This document shows, piece by piece, positions 40,492 through 49,267 of a DNA stretch of 64,000 nucleotides. Both the position numbers and the translations under genes were made by a program. This DNA comes from JACCTU01 sp963769665 (lineage in GTDB: Bacteria > Actinomycetota > Thermoleophilia > Gaiellales > Gaiellaceae), in assembly GCA_963769665.1 (NCBI GenBank), contig CAVYMQ010000003.1, positions 124,001-188,000 on the forward strand, in the 5' to 3' direction. Below the pieces are notes generated by a model that did not search any database, had not been told where the DNA came from, and was given only the letters and a program-made list of their open reading frames with translations. Each line of letters starts with the position of its first letter. Position 1 is the first letter of the stretch.

Positions 40492-40787
40492 TAGACCTGG
40501 GCTCCTTCGAAGATCTCGATGGTCTGGCCCTCGGCCAGCTGCACGATCGCCTTCTTCCAGCCTGGGCGCGTGCCCTGGAACATGCCGCGCCGCTTCGGCT
40601 TCGCCTGCACCTTGACGATGTTCACCTTCTGGACCTTGACGTCGAAGAGCTCTTCGACCGCCTGTCGGACCTGCGTCTTGTGCGCGTCGGGATGGACGCG
40701 GAACGAGTACTTGTTGTCGTTGATCAGCGAGTAGCTCTTCTCGGAGACGACCGGCGCGAGGAGCACTTCGTTCGGGTGGAGGCTCAT
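40491..40787 (-). CDS. rplW: Ribosomal protein L23
   Basis: A 98-residue L23 at the exit tunnel, the docking site for trigger factor and SRP (VVSEKSYSLINDNKYSFRV, KTQVRQAVEELFDVKVQKVN, GWKKAIVQLAEGQTIEIFEG). The ATG overlaps the rplD stop by four bases. Confidence 0.96.
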   Translation of the reverse strand: MSLHPNEVLLAPVVSEKSYSLINDNKYSFRVHPDAHKTQVRQAVEELFDVKVQKVNIVKVQAKPKRRGMFQGTRPGWKKAIVQLAEGQTIEIFEGAQV

Positions 40788-41413
40788 GCCGCACCCGCCT
40801 TCGCCTGGACCTGCTCGAGCGCTGCTTCGCTGACGAGCAGCGAGCGCGCCCACACGAGCTCCGACACCTCGAGCTCGCCCGGAACCGTCACGAGCACCTT
40901 GGAGAGGTTGCGGAACGACTTGATCAGCGCCTCCTCGTCGGGGGTCGCGACGACCAGCAGCGGCAGCTCCTGGCCCCACGCGCCGATGAGGTTCGACGCG
41001 CCCTTGGACCACGGCTGGTCGAAGCCCGAGCCGAGCACCGCGATCGTGCCGGCCTGCGCGTGGTCGGAGAGCGCTGCGCGGAACGCCGCCCGGCGCTCCT
41101 TGCGGTTCACCTTGACCTCGAAGTTCGTGCGCGGAGAGAACGCGACGCCGCCGCCTCTCCACTGGACCGCGCGGATCGTGCCCGCACGCGCGCGCCCGGT
41201 TCCCTTCTGGCGCCAAGGCTTCGCGCGGCCGCCACGGACGAGCCCGCGGCTCTTGACCGACTTCGTGCCTGAGCGCGCCGCGGCGAACTCCGCGCGTACG
41301 GTCTCGTGCACGAGATGCGGCTTCACCTCGGCGCCGAACACGTCGGCGTCGAGCGTCAGGTCCTTCGACTTGTTGCCCTCACCGTCCAGGACGGGTGCCT
41401 TTGGCGCGGCCAT
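40784..41413 (-). CDS. rplD: Ribosomal protein L4
   Basis: A 209-residue L4 (VHETVRAEFAAARSGTKSVK, GRAKPWRQKGTGRARAGTIR, GGGVAFSPRTNFEVKVNRKE). In some bacteria L4 autoregulates the S10 operon; no matching leader was identified here. Confidence 0.96.
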   Translation of the reverse strand: MAAPKAPVLDGEGNKSKDLTLDADVFGAEVKPHLVHETVRAEFAAARSGTKSVKSRGLVRGGRAKPWRQKGTGRARAGTIRAVQWRGGGVAFSPRTNFEVKVNRKERRAAFRAALSDHAQAGTIAVLGSGFDQPWSKGASNLIGAWGQELPLLVVATPDEEALIKSFRNLSKVLVTVPGELEVSELVWARSLLVSEAALEQVQAKAGAA

Positions 41414-42030
41414 TACTTCTGCTCCCTGACTTCGACGATCCCATTCTTCGGTCCGGGGATCGCGCCCTTGACGAGCAGGAGGTTCCGCTCCGCCTCGATC
41501 GAGTGCACGGTCAGCCCGGTCTGCGTGCGGCGCTTGCCGCCCATCCGGCCGGCCATCTTCATGCCCTTGAACACGCGGCTCGGCGTCGCCGACGCGCCGA
41601 TCGAGCCCGGTGCGCGCACGTTGTGCGAGCCGTGTGACACCGGGCCACGGTGGAAGTTGTGGCGCTTGATCGTTCCGGCGAAGCCCTTGCCGATCCCGAT
41701 CCCGGCGACCTTCACCTTGTCGCCCGGCTCGAATGCCTCGACGGTCACCGTCTCGCCGGGGACGAGCTCGCTCGCGCCGCGGAACTCGACCATGTGCCGA
41801 TGTGGCTCAACGCCGTTCTTGCGCAGGTGGCCGATCTCGCCGCCGCTGAGCTTCCGCTCGGCGACCGGCTCGTACGCGAGCTGAACGGCGTCGTAGCCGT
41901 CCTCGGCCTGCGTCCTCACGGTCACGACCGGGCACGGCCCCGCCTCGATCACGGTGACCGGTGTGACGCCGCCGGTCTCCGGGTCGAAGATCTGGGTCAT
42001 TCCGAGCTTCCTGCCCAGAATCCCCTTCAC
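41413..42030 (-). CDS. rplC: Ribosomal protein L3
   Basis: A 205-residue L3, an early 50S assembly protein (ILGRKLGMTQIFDPETGGVT, GFAGTIKRHNFHRGPVSHGS, MGGKRRTQTGLTVHSIEAER). GTG start. Unlike the rest of the array it is separated from the preceding gene (rpsJ) by 115 bp, which hold a palindromic repeat. Confidence 0.97.
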   Translation of the reverse strand: MKGILGRKLGMTQIFDPETGGVTPVTVIEAGPCPVVTVRTQAEDGYDAVQLAYEPVAERKLSGGEIGHLRKNGVEPHRHMVEFRGASELVPGETVTVEAFEPGDKVKVAGIGIGKGFAGTIKRHNFHRGPVSHGSHNVRAPGSIGASATPSRVFKGMKMAGRMGGKRRTQTGLTVHSIEAERNLLLVKGAIPGPKNGIVEVREQK

Positions 42031-42061
42031 GCTGCCACCACGCTCTCGCGGGCAGGGAGTT

Positions 42062-42113
42062 CTGTCCGCGTTAGCGGACCAGGGGAGGGGGTCTGGGGGA
42101 ACCGGGAGGTTCC
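42062..42113 (+). repeat. Palindromic element, copy 2, between rpsJ and rplC
   Basis: This is the reverse-complement counterpart of 37846-37897 (4 differences in 52). It has hairpins GTCCGC-GTTA-GCGGAC and GGGGGAACC...GGTTCCTCC. It accounts for most of the rpsJ-rplC gap and would fold in the operon mRNA upstream of rplC. Confidence 0.9.
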
Positions 42114-42145
42114 TCCAGAGACGACCGAGTGGGTGCGCGGGATCA

Positions 42146-42454
42146 TCAGAGCTTGATCTCGATGTCGACGCCGGCCGGGAGGTCGAGCCGCATCAGCGAG
42201 TCGACCGTCTTCGGCGTGGGCGAATGGATGTCGATCAACCGCTTGTGCGTCCGGACCTCGAAGTGCTCGCGCGAGTCCTTGTCCTTGAACGGACTGCGGA
42301 TCACGACGTAGACGTTCTTCTCGGTCGGAAGCGGAACGGGACCGGTGATCGTCGCGCCGGTACGCGTCGCCGTCTCGACGATCGACGCCGCCGAGCGGTC
42401 GAGCGCCTGATGGTCGTAGCCCTTCAGGCGGATGCGGATCTTCGACTGTGCCAC
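42146..42454 (-). CDS. rpsJ: Ribosomal protein S10
   Basis: A 102-residue S10/NusE, both a 30S head protein and a NusB partner in antitermination (KIRIRLKGYDHQALDRSAAS, GPVPLPTEKNVYVVIRSPFK, HKRLIDIHSPTPKTVDSLMR). It follows tuf by 19 bp, so str and S10 units appear to be one transcript. Confidence 0.97.
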   Translation of the reverse strand: MAQSKIRIRLKGYDHQALDRSAASIVETATRTGATITGPVPLPTEKNVYVVIRSPFKDKDSREHFEVRTHKRLIDIHSPTPKTVDSLMRLDLPAGVDIEIKL

Positions 42455-42473
42455 CGGTCCCCGTTCCCTTTCC

Positions 42474-43661
<1,188 letters not shown>

Positions 43662-43682
43662 TGCTCCTCCGGTTCTCCTTTT

Positions 43683-45767
43683 CTATGCCTCTGCAGTGAC
43701 GAGCTCGGAGGCGATCCCCTGCGGGACGTCCTCGTAGCGCTCGAACTGCATCGTGAAGGTTGCACGACCCTGCGTCATGGAGCGCAGGTCGGTCGCGTAT
43801 CCGAACATCTCCGACAGCGGAACCATTGCCTTGATCGCCTGGGCGTTGCCGCGGGGCTCGAGGTGCTCCACCCGGCCGCGCCGAGAGTTGAGGTTGCCCA
43901 TCACGTCGCCGAGGTAGTCCTCGGGCGTGACGACCTCGACGGTCATCACCGGCTCGAGCAGCTTCGGCTTCGCGCGCTTCAGCGCCTCCTTGATCGCCAT
44001 CGAGCCGGCGACCTTGAAGGCGATCTCGCTCGAGTCGACGTCGTGGTACGACCCGTCGACGAGCTCGACCCGGACGTCCACGACGGGGTAGCCGGCGAGG
44101 ATGCCGGACTCCAGCGCCTCCTGGATCCCGAGGTCGACCGAGGGGATGTACTCCTTCGGGATCTTCCCGCCGACGATCTTGTCGACGAACTCGTAGCCCT
44201 CGCCCTGCGCCGGCTCGACGTTGATCACGGCGTGGCCGTACTGGCCGCGGCCGCCGGTCTGGCGGACGAACTTGCCCGAGATCTTCTCGACCGCCTTCGA
44301 GATCGTCTCGCGGTAGGCGACCTGCGGGCGGCCGACGTTCGCGTCGACGTTGAACTCGCGCTTGAGACGGTCGACGATGATCTCGAGGTGCAGCTCGCCC
44401 ATCCCTGAGATGAGCGTCTGACCGGTCTCCTCGTCGGTCCGCACGCGGAAGGTGGGGTCCTCCTCCGAGAGGCGCTGCAGGCCCTGGCCGAGCTTGTCCT
44501 GGTCGCCCTTCGTCTTCGGCTCGACGGCGACCGAGATCACCGGGTCCGGGAACTCCATCGCCTCGAGCTTGATCGGGGCGGTCTCGACGGAGAGCGTGTC
44601 GCCCGTGGTCGTGTTCTTCACGCCGACGAGGGCGGCGATCTCGCCCGCGGTGATCTCCTCGCGCTCCTCGCGGTGGTTCGCGTGCATCTGGAGGATGCGC
44701 GAGATGCGCTCGGTCTTGCCCGTCGTCGTGTTCATGACCTTGTCGCCGGCCTTCAGCACGCCGGAGTAGGCCCGGATGTACGTCAGCTTGCCGACGTAGG
44801 GATCCGACATGACCTTGAACGCGAGCGCGGCGAACGGCTCGTCGAGTGCCGGGCGACGCGAGAGCTCGTGGTCGGTACGCGGGTCGATCCCGTGGATCGG
44901 CGGCACGTCGAGCGGGCTCGGCAGGTAGTCGACCACCGCGTCGAGCAGCGGCTGCACGCCCTTGTTCTTGAACGCCGAGCCGGCGAGCACGGGCGTGACC
45001 GAGTTGTCGAGCGTCGCTGCGCGAAGCGCGCGCTTCAGCATCTCGGCCGTGACCGCGTTCTCGTCGCCGAGGTAGGTCTCCGTCAGCTCGTCGTCGTGGT
45101 CGGCGACTGCCTCGATCAGCTGGTGGTGGTACTCCTGCGCCTGCTCCAGGAGCTCGGCCGGGATCTCCTCGATGTCCATCTTCGTCCCGAGGTCGTCCGG
45201 GAAGGTGATCGCGCGCATCTCGACGAGGTCGATCACGCCGCGGTGATGCTCCTCCTGGCCGATCGGGAGCTGGATCGGGACGGGCTTCGCGCCGAGGCGG
45301 TCGATCATCGACTGCACGGAGGCGAAGAAGTCCGCGCCGGTGCGGTCCATCTTGTTGATGAAGGCGATCCGCGGAACCTTGTAGCGGTCGGCCTGGCGCC
45401 AGACCGTCTCGGACTGGGGCTCGACGCCGGCGACCGAGTCGAAAACGGCGATCGCGCCGTCGAGGACGCGCAGGCTTCGCTCCACCTCGACCGTAAAGTC
45501 CACGTGCCCGGGCGTATCGATAATGTTGATCCGATGATCGCGCCACTGCGCCGTCGTCGCGGCAGAGGTGATCGTGATCCCGCGCTCCTGCTCCTGCGCC
45601 ATCCAGTCCATCGTCGCGGCGCCCTCGTGGACCTCGCCCATCTTGTGGGTGCGGCCCGTGTAGTAGAGGATCCGCTCGGTCGTCGTGGTCTTGCCCGCAT
45701 CGATGTGGGCCATGATCCCGATGTTCCGGACGCGGTCGAGCGCGATTGCTTGTTGCGTTACAGCCAC
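43683..45767 (-). CDS. fusA: Elongation factor G
   Basis: A 694-residue EF-G catalysing translocation. G1 IMAHIDAGKTTTTERILYYT, switch II IDTPGHVDFTVEVERSLRVL, NKMDRTGADF, and domain IV GRGQYGHAVINVEPAQGEGY are intact. GTG start, 16 bp after rpsG. Confidence 0.98.
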   Translation of the reverse strand: MAVTQQAIALDRVRNIGIMAHIDAGKTTTTERILYYTGRTHKMGEVHEGAATMDWMAQEQERGITITSAATTAQWRDHRINIIDTPGHVDFTVEVERSLRVLDGAIAVFDSVAGVEPQSETVWRQADRYKVPRIAFINKMDRTGADFFASVQSMIDRLGAKPVPIQLPIGQEEHHRGVIDLVEMRAITFPDDLGTKMDIEEIPAELLEQAQEYHHQLIEAVADHDDELTETYLGDENAVTAEMLKRALRAATLDNSVTPVLAGSAFKNKGVQPLLDAVVDYLPSPLDVPPIHGIDPRTDHELSRRPALDEPFAALAFKVMSDPYVGKLTYIRAYSGVLKAGDKVMNTTTGKTERISRILQMHANHREEREEITAGEIAALVGVKNTTTGDTLSVETAPIKLEAMEFPDPVISVAVEPKTKGDQDKLGQGLQRLSEEDPTFRVRTDEETGQTLISGMGELHLEIIVDRLKREFNVDANVGRPQVAYRETISKAVEKISGKFVRQTGGRGQYGHAVINVEPAQGEGYEFVDKIVGGKIPKEYIPSVDLGIQEALESGILAGYPVVDVRVELVDGSYHDVDSSEIAFKVAGSMAIKEALKRAKPKLLEPVMTVEVVTPEDYLGDVMGNLNSRRGRVEHLEPRGNAQAIKAMVPLSEMFGYATDLRSMTQGRATFTMQFERYEDVPQGIASELVTAEA

Positions 45768-45783
45768 TGAGTCGTTTCCCCCT

Positions 45784-46254
45784 CTACCAGCGATAGTGCG
45801 CGAAGGCCTTGTTGGCCTGCGCCATCCGGTAGATGTCGTCCTTCTTCTTGAATGCGCCGCCCTGCTGGTTGATCGCGTCGAGGATCTCGCCGACGAGCTT
45901 GGCCTGCATCCCCTTCTCGCGGCGGTCGCGCGCGTACTGGACGAGCCAGCGGACGGCGAGCGTCCGCGCGCGGCGCTGCGGCACCTCGACGGGCACCTGG
46001 TAGTTCGCCCCGCCGACGCGGCGGGAACGGACCTCCAGCACGGGCGTGACGGTCTTGACGGCCTGCTCGAGCGCCTCGACCGGCGGCTTGCCGGTCTTCT
46101 CGCCGATCTCGGCCAGCGCGCCGTAGACGATCTGCTCGGCGAGCGACTTCTTGCCGTCGAGCATCACCTTGTTGATCACCTGCGTGACGAGCGGGCTCTC
46201 GTAGACGGCGTCGGCCTCGACGGGCCGCGCCTGAACTTCGGCACGGCGAGGCAT
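45784..46254 (-). CDS. rpsG: Ribosomal protein S7
   Basis: A 156-residue S7 that nucleates the 30S head (SPLVTQVINKVMLDGKKSLA, EVRSRRVGGANYQVPVEVPQ, KKDDIYRMAQANKAFAHYRW). Its ATG shares one base with the rpsL stop. Confidence 0.97.
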   Translation of the reverse strand: MPRRAEVQARPVEADAVYESPLVTQVINKVMLDGKKSLAEQIVYGALAEIGEKTGKPPVEALEQAVKTVTPVLEVRSRRVGGANYQVPVEVPQRRARTLAVRWLVQYARDRREKGMQAKLVGEILDAINQQGGAFKKKDDIYRMAQANKAFAHYRW

Positions 46255-46625
46255 CAGCTACCCCGCTTCGCGCCGTACTTGGAGCGGCCCTGCTTGCGGT
46301 CCGAGACGCCCGACGTGTCGAGCGCGGCCCGGATCACCTTGTAGCGGAAGCCCGGCAGGTCCTTGACGCGGCCGCCGCGGATCAAGACGACCGAGTGCTC
46401 CTGCAGGTTGTGCCCCTCGCCGGGGATGTAGGCCCCGACCTCCATCTGGTTCGTGAGCCGCACGCGGGCGACCTTCCGGAGGGCCGAGTTTGGCTTCTTC
46501 GGGGTGGTCGTGTAGACGCGTGTGCAAACCCCCCGCTTTTGCGGGGCTCCGCGGAGCGCCGGCGTCTTGGTCTTCGCCTTGGGCGCAGTGCGGGGCTTGC
46601 GGATCAGCTGGTTCACGGTGGGCAT
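46254..46625 (-). CDS. rpsL: Ribosomal protein S12
   Basis: A 123-residue S12 of the decoding centre (MPTVNQLIRKPRTAPKAKTK, TPKKPNSALRKVARVRLTNQ, YIPGEGHNLQEHSVVLIRGG). The two Lys known from streptomycin-resistance studies (in TPKKPNS and GRVKDLPG) are wild type. First gene of the str part of the array. Confidence 0.97.
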   Translation of the reverse strand: MPTVNQLIRKPRTAPKAKTKTPALRGAPQKRGVCTRVYTTTPKKPNSALRKVARVRLTNQMEVGAYIPGEGHNLQEHSVVLIRGGRVKDLPGFRYKVIRAALDTSGVSDRKQGRSKYGAKRGS

Positions 46626-46659
46626 GCGGGAATATCGATCCTCTTCTAGACGCAGAGAA

Positions 46660-46686
46660 GGCTGGCAGGGTCGAGCCCCGCCAACC
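46660..46686 (-). promoter_or_regulatory. 11-bp hairpin at the 5' end of the rpsL leader
   Basis: On the minus strand GGTTGGCGGGG and CCCTGCCAGCC pair over all 11 positions (two G-U pairs) around CTCGA. It would begin within a few bases of the predicted transcription start. It could stabilise the mRNA end or be a binding site for a ribosomal-protein regulator. Confidence 0.55.
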
Positions 46687-46695
46687 GCGTTGACC

Positions 46696-46701
46696 ATGGT
46701 A
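46696..46701 (-). promoter_or_regulatory. -10 element (TACCAT) for rpsL and the ribosomal array
   Basis: TACCAT on the minus strand, in the context CGCTACCAT that also occurs upstream of rpoB (63972-63977). A start about 7 nt downstream gives a leader of roughly 64 nt. A weak TTTGCC lies 18 bp upstream as a possible -35. Confidence 0.5.
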
Positions 46702-46840
46702 GCGAAGGTTGAGTTGGGGGGCAAACGAGGCAAACCCGCTTCTGGAGCGAAACTTTCGGGCTCTCGCGCACGTTGTACCGATGCCCTGCGGCCCTCTCCT
46801 TTCCTGGTTACAAGCCATAGACCTGCGGTCTAGACGGGAC

Positions 46841-46871
46841 TACAGTCAGTCGGCCCCTGCCACCGGCAGGG
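46841..46871 (+). promoter_or_regulatory. -10 element and leader hairpin of the diguanylate cyclase gene
   Basis: TACAGT (46841-46846) is a candidate -10. CCCTGCC (46855-46861) and GGCAGGG (46865-46871) form a 7-bp hairpin at the start of the resulting leader, about 20 nt before the ATG. Confidence 0.4.
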
Positions 46872-46890
46872 CTGGCGTCGAAGTACCCAA

Positions 46891-48033
46891 ATGACTCTGC
46901 TGATCGCCTGTGCTGTGGCAGTTCTGGTGATCGTCGCGGCTGTCGCCGCGACGGTTCTGGCACGCCGCTCCTCGAAACGCGCTGACCGGCGCGTTTCCGA
47001 GCTCGTGGAGAACCTGAACGTCCGGATCGACGAGCTGGCGAGAGAGCTCGCCGGCGCCCGGGAGCAGGCGGAGGGCGAACTGCGCCGGAATCGCGTGCTG
47101 AGCGACCTCGGCGGCTCCATCGACCTCGACGAGGTGCTCACGCGGACGCTCGAAGCGGCCACCCACGCGACGGATTCCGACGCCGCCCTCGTCTGGGTCG
47201 GGAACCCCGCCGGCCCGCCGCTCGTCGCGACGCTCGGCCTGTCCCAGGAGGAGGCCGAGCGACAGGCGATCGCCGGGCCACCGAACGGCCGCCGGGCCCG
47301 GGCGATCGGGATCAGCTACCGGTACGACCCCGAGGAGATCTCGCAGAACGGTGACCTGATCAGGTCGGGGCTCGCAGTGCCGATGCCCCTGCTCCCGGAG
47401 GCGGACGACGTGGAGCGCTACCTCGCGGTCTTCACACGGGACGAGGCGGAGCTCGGCGACGACGCGATCGAGGAGCTGGAGCAGCTCGCGCAGCGCGCCG
47501 GCCCGGCGATCGAGAACGCCCAGCGCTTCAGGGAGGCCAGGCAGCTGGCCGACCTCGACGCGCTCACCGGGCTGCACAACCGCCGCTACTTCCACGAGAC
47601 GCTCGCCCGTGAGGTCGCCCGCGCCCACCGCTACAACCGCGACCTGGCGCTCGTCGTCTTCGACCTCGACGACTTCAAGGCGATCAACGACCAGATCGGG
47701 CACCTCGCCGGGGACGGCGTGCTCGCCGACGCCGCGACCCGCGTGCGCGACGTCGTGCGCACCGCCGACATCGCGTGCCGCGTCGGGGGCGACGAGTTCG
47801 CGGTCGTCCTGCCGGAGTCGACGCTCCGCGACGCCGAGCAGCTCTACCGCCGGATCCAGCACGCGGTCTCGGCGCAGCCGATCGGCCAGGTCGGTCAGAT
47901 CGTCTTCTCGGCCGGAGTGGCCGAGCTACGCCCGGAGGACGACGCGGTCGCGTTCTTCCAGCGGGCCGACGACGCGCTCTACCGCGCCAAGGAGTCGGGC
48001 AAGGGCCAGATCGTGGGCGCGAGCGCGGGCTAG
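46891..48033 (+). CDS. Membrane-anchored diguanylate cyclase (coiled coil, GAF-like, GGDEF)
   Basis: A 380-residue protein: one N-terminal membrane helix (LLIACAVAVLVIVAAVAATV), a coiled coil (about 28-75), a GAF-like sensor region, and a GGDEF domain. The active-site motif is an intact GGDEF at 299-303, with FDLDDFKAINDQIGH as the metal/substrate part. An RTAD I-site (290-293) lies exactly five residues before it, so product inhibition by cyclic di-GMP is expected. It should make cyclic di-GMP at the membrane. No EAL or PilZ protein is nearby. Its stop overlaps the convergent secreted-protein gene by 4 bp. Confidence 0.93.
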   Translation: MTLLIACAVAVLVIVAAVAATVLARRSSKRADRRVSELVENLNVRIDELARELAGAREQAEGELRRNRVLSDLGGSIDLDEVLTRTLEAATHATDSDAALVWVGNPAGPPLVATLGLSQEEAERQAIAGPPNGRRARAIGISYRYDPEEISQNGDLIRSGLAVPMPLLPEADDVERYLAVFTRDEAELGDDAIEELEQLAQRAGPAIENAQRFREARQLADLDALTGLHNRRYFHETLAREVARAHRYNRDLALVVFDLDDFKAINDQIGHLAGDGVLADAATRVRDVVRTADIACRVGGDEFAVVLPESTLRDAEQLYRRIQHAVSAQPIGQVGQIVFSAGVAELRPEDDAVAFFQRADDALYRAKESGKGQIVGASAG

Positions 48034-48992
48034 CGCTCGTTGCGGCAGATGCGGTCGCCCGCCATCACGCGGTCGAACGCGGCGTTCGCTTCGGCCTCGA
48101 CGGCGTGATGGTTCTTGTCCCCGCCGTTGAAGTTCGGGAGGCCCGAGCCTTCCCACATGAGCACCGGCGTGACGCCGGGGCCCATCACGCTGATCCGGTA
48201 ACGAGAGCCCGGAGCCGCGGGGCGCGGGATCTGCGACGGGTAGCCGGCGAACGGCTTCTGGCCCGGGACGAAGCTATGGCAGAAGGTCCCGGTGTTCTGG
48301 TGCGTCAGGATCCCTGACTCGCGCTTCCAGCCGGCGCCGTACGCAGAGTTGAAGGTGTCGATGTAGACGTTGCGGCTGTAGCGGTCACGCGGGTTCCCCT
48401 CGCTCGAGCTCGAGAAGCCGAACACGGGCTGGCCGAGGTAGCTGAGGCGCCCGAAAACGCCCTGGAACTGGAGCCCGTAGGTCCAGTTCACGTGCGCCTC
48501 GAGCACGGGCAGCGGGCCGCTCCAGTGCGAGAGGTGAAGCTCGTAGTCGTCCTGGATCGCCAGCCAGGGGTCAAACCCGAGCAGCGGCAGCCGGCGCTGC
48601 CAGGACTGGAGCGCCCAGTACGAGCCGTCCGGCGCCTTGCAGCCGGCGACGAAGTAGGCGAGCGCAGGTCCGTCGTAGCGGCGGCAGGCGTTCGCGAAGC
48701 GCTTCCAGACCGCCCGCTTGTAGGTGGCGAGGCCGCCGCTGAAGTCCCGGCGGAAGCGCACCTGGTTCACGTCGCGGCTGGGGTGGTTCGCGTTGACCGC
48801 GCCCCACATCAGGACATGGCGGCGGAGCCCCTGCTCGGTCGTGTACTCGACGAGCGCCTGACCCTTCGCGTTCACCTTGAGCGTCGGCTTGCGGAGGTTC
48901 ATGTCGGCGAACTGCTCGCTCGCAGAGGCCGTGGCGGGCAGCGCGAGCACGGCCACGGTCGAAACCAGGATGAGAAAGCGGGCGCAGGCCAC
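48030..48992 (-). CDS. Secreted protein, function unknown
   Basis: A 320-residue exported protein with a signal peptide (FLILVSTVAVLALPATASA). The mature part is rich in aromatic residues (HVNWTYGLQFQGVFGRLSYL, PLLGFDPWLAIQDDYELHLS) and has Cys at several places (NACRRYDG, VAGCKAPDG, TFCHSFVPG, RICRNER) that could pair. The pattern suggests a beta-rich extracellular domain. I do not recognise a family. The GTG at 48992 is the first start giving a clean signal peptide. Confidence 0.75.
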   Translation of the reverse strand: MACARFLILVSTVAVLALPATASASEQFADMNLRKPTLKVNAKGQALVEYTTEQGLRRHVLMWGAVNANHPSRDVNQVRFRRDFSGGLATYKRAVWKRFANACRRYDGPALAYFVAGCKAPDGSYWALQSWQRRLPLLGFDPWLAIQDDYELHLSHWSGPLPVLEAHVNWTYGLQFQGVFGRLSYLGQPVFGFSSSSEGNPRDRYSRNVYIDTFNSAYGAGWKRESGILTHQNTGTFCHSFVPGQKPFAGYPSQIPRPAAPGSRYRISVMGPGVTPVLMWEGSGLPNFNGGDKNHHAVEAEANAAFDRVMAGDRICRNER

Positions 48993-49088
48993 CGGTAGCG
49001 ATATCGGCGGCTTCCCGTAGCCGCTTGAGGGCCTGGAACCCCGAAGAGGGTAGCGCCATCGAGCGCCCGCTATCCTCCTCGTCACACA

Positions 49089-49253
49089 ATGATCACCAAC
49101 CTCGCCTACATCGATCCCGGGACCGGGAGCCTCGTACTCCAGATGATCGCCGGGGGCGTCGCCGCCGCCGCCGTGACGGCAAAGCTGTACTGGCGCCGCG
49201 TGCGCAGGGTCCTTCGCCTCAGCCCGCCCGAGGACGAAAGCACGCCGCACTGA
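49089..49253 (+). CDS. 54-residue membrane protein (YIDPGTGS type)
   Basis: A small protein, MITNLAYIDPGTGSLVLQMI, then AGGVAAAAVTAKLYW, then a basic stretch (RRVRRVLRLS) and an acidic end. It has one membrane helix, and the motif YIDPGTGS precedes it. A TATCCT hexamer ends 12 nt before the ATG. It lies 14 bp before the methyltransferase gene and 1.4 kb before the sulfatase-fold gene, all on one strand, so the three are likely a single unit. Function unknown; it could recruit or regulate the membrane enzyme. Confidence 0.75.
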   Translation: MITNLAYIDPGTGSLVLQMIAGGVAAAAVTAKLYWRRVRRVLRLSPPEDESTPH

Positions 49254-49267
49254 CCGCGCGGGGTCAG

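Noticed and set aside
46626..46890. Riboswitch in the rpsL / diguanylate cyclase gap
   Set aside because: I found simple hairpins but no match to the conserved core of a riboswitch class, including GEMM-type cyclic di-GMP sensors.
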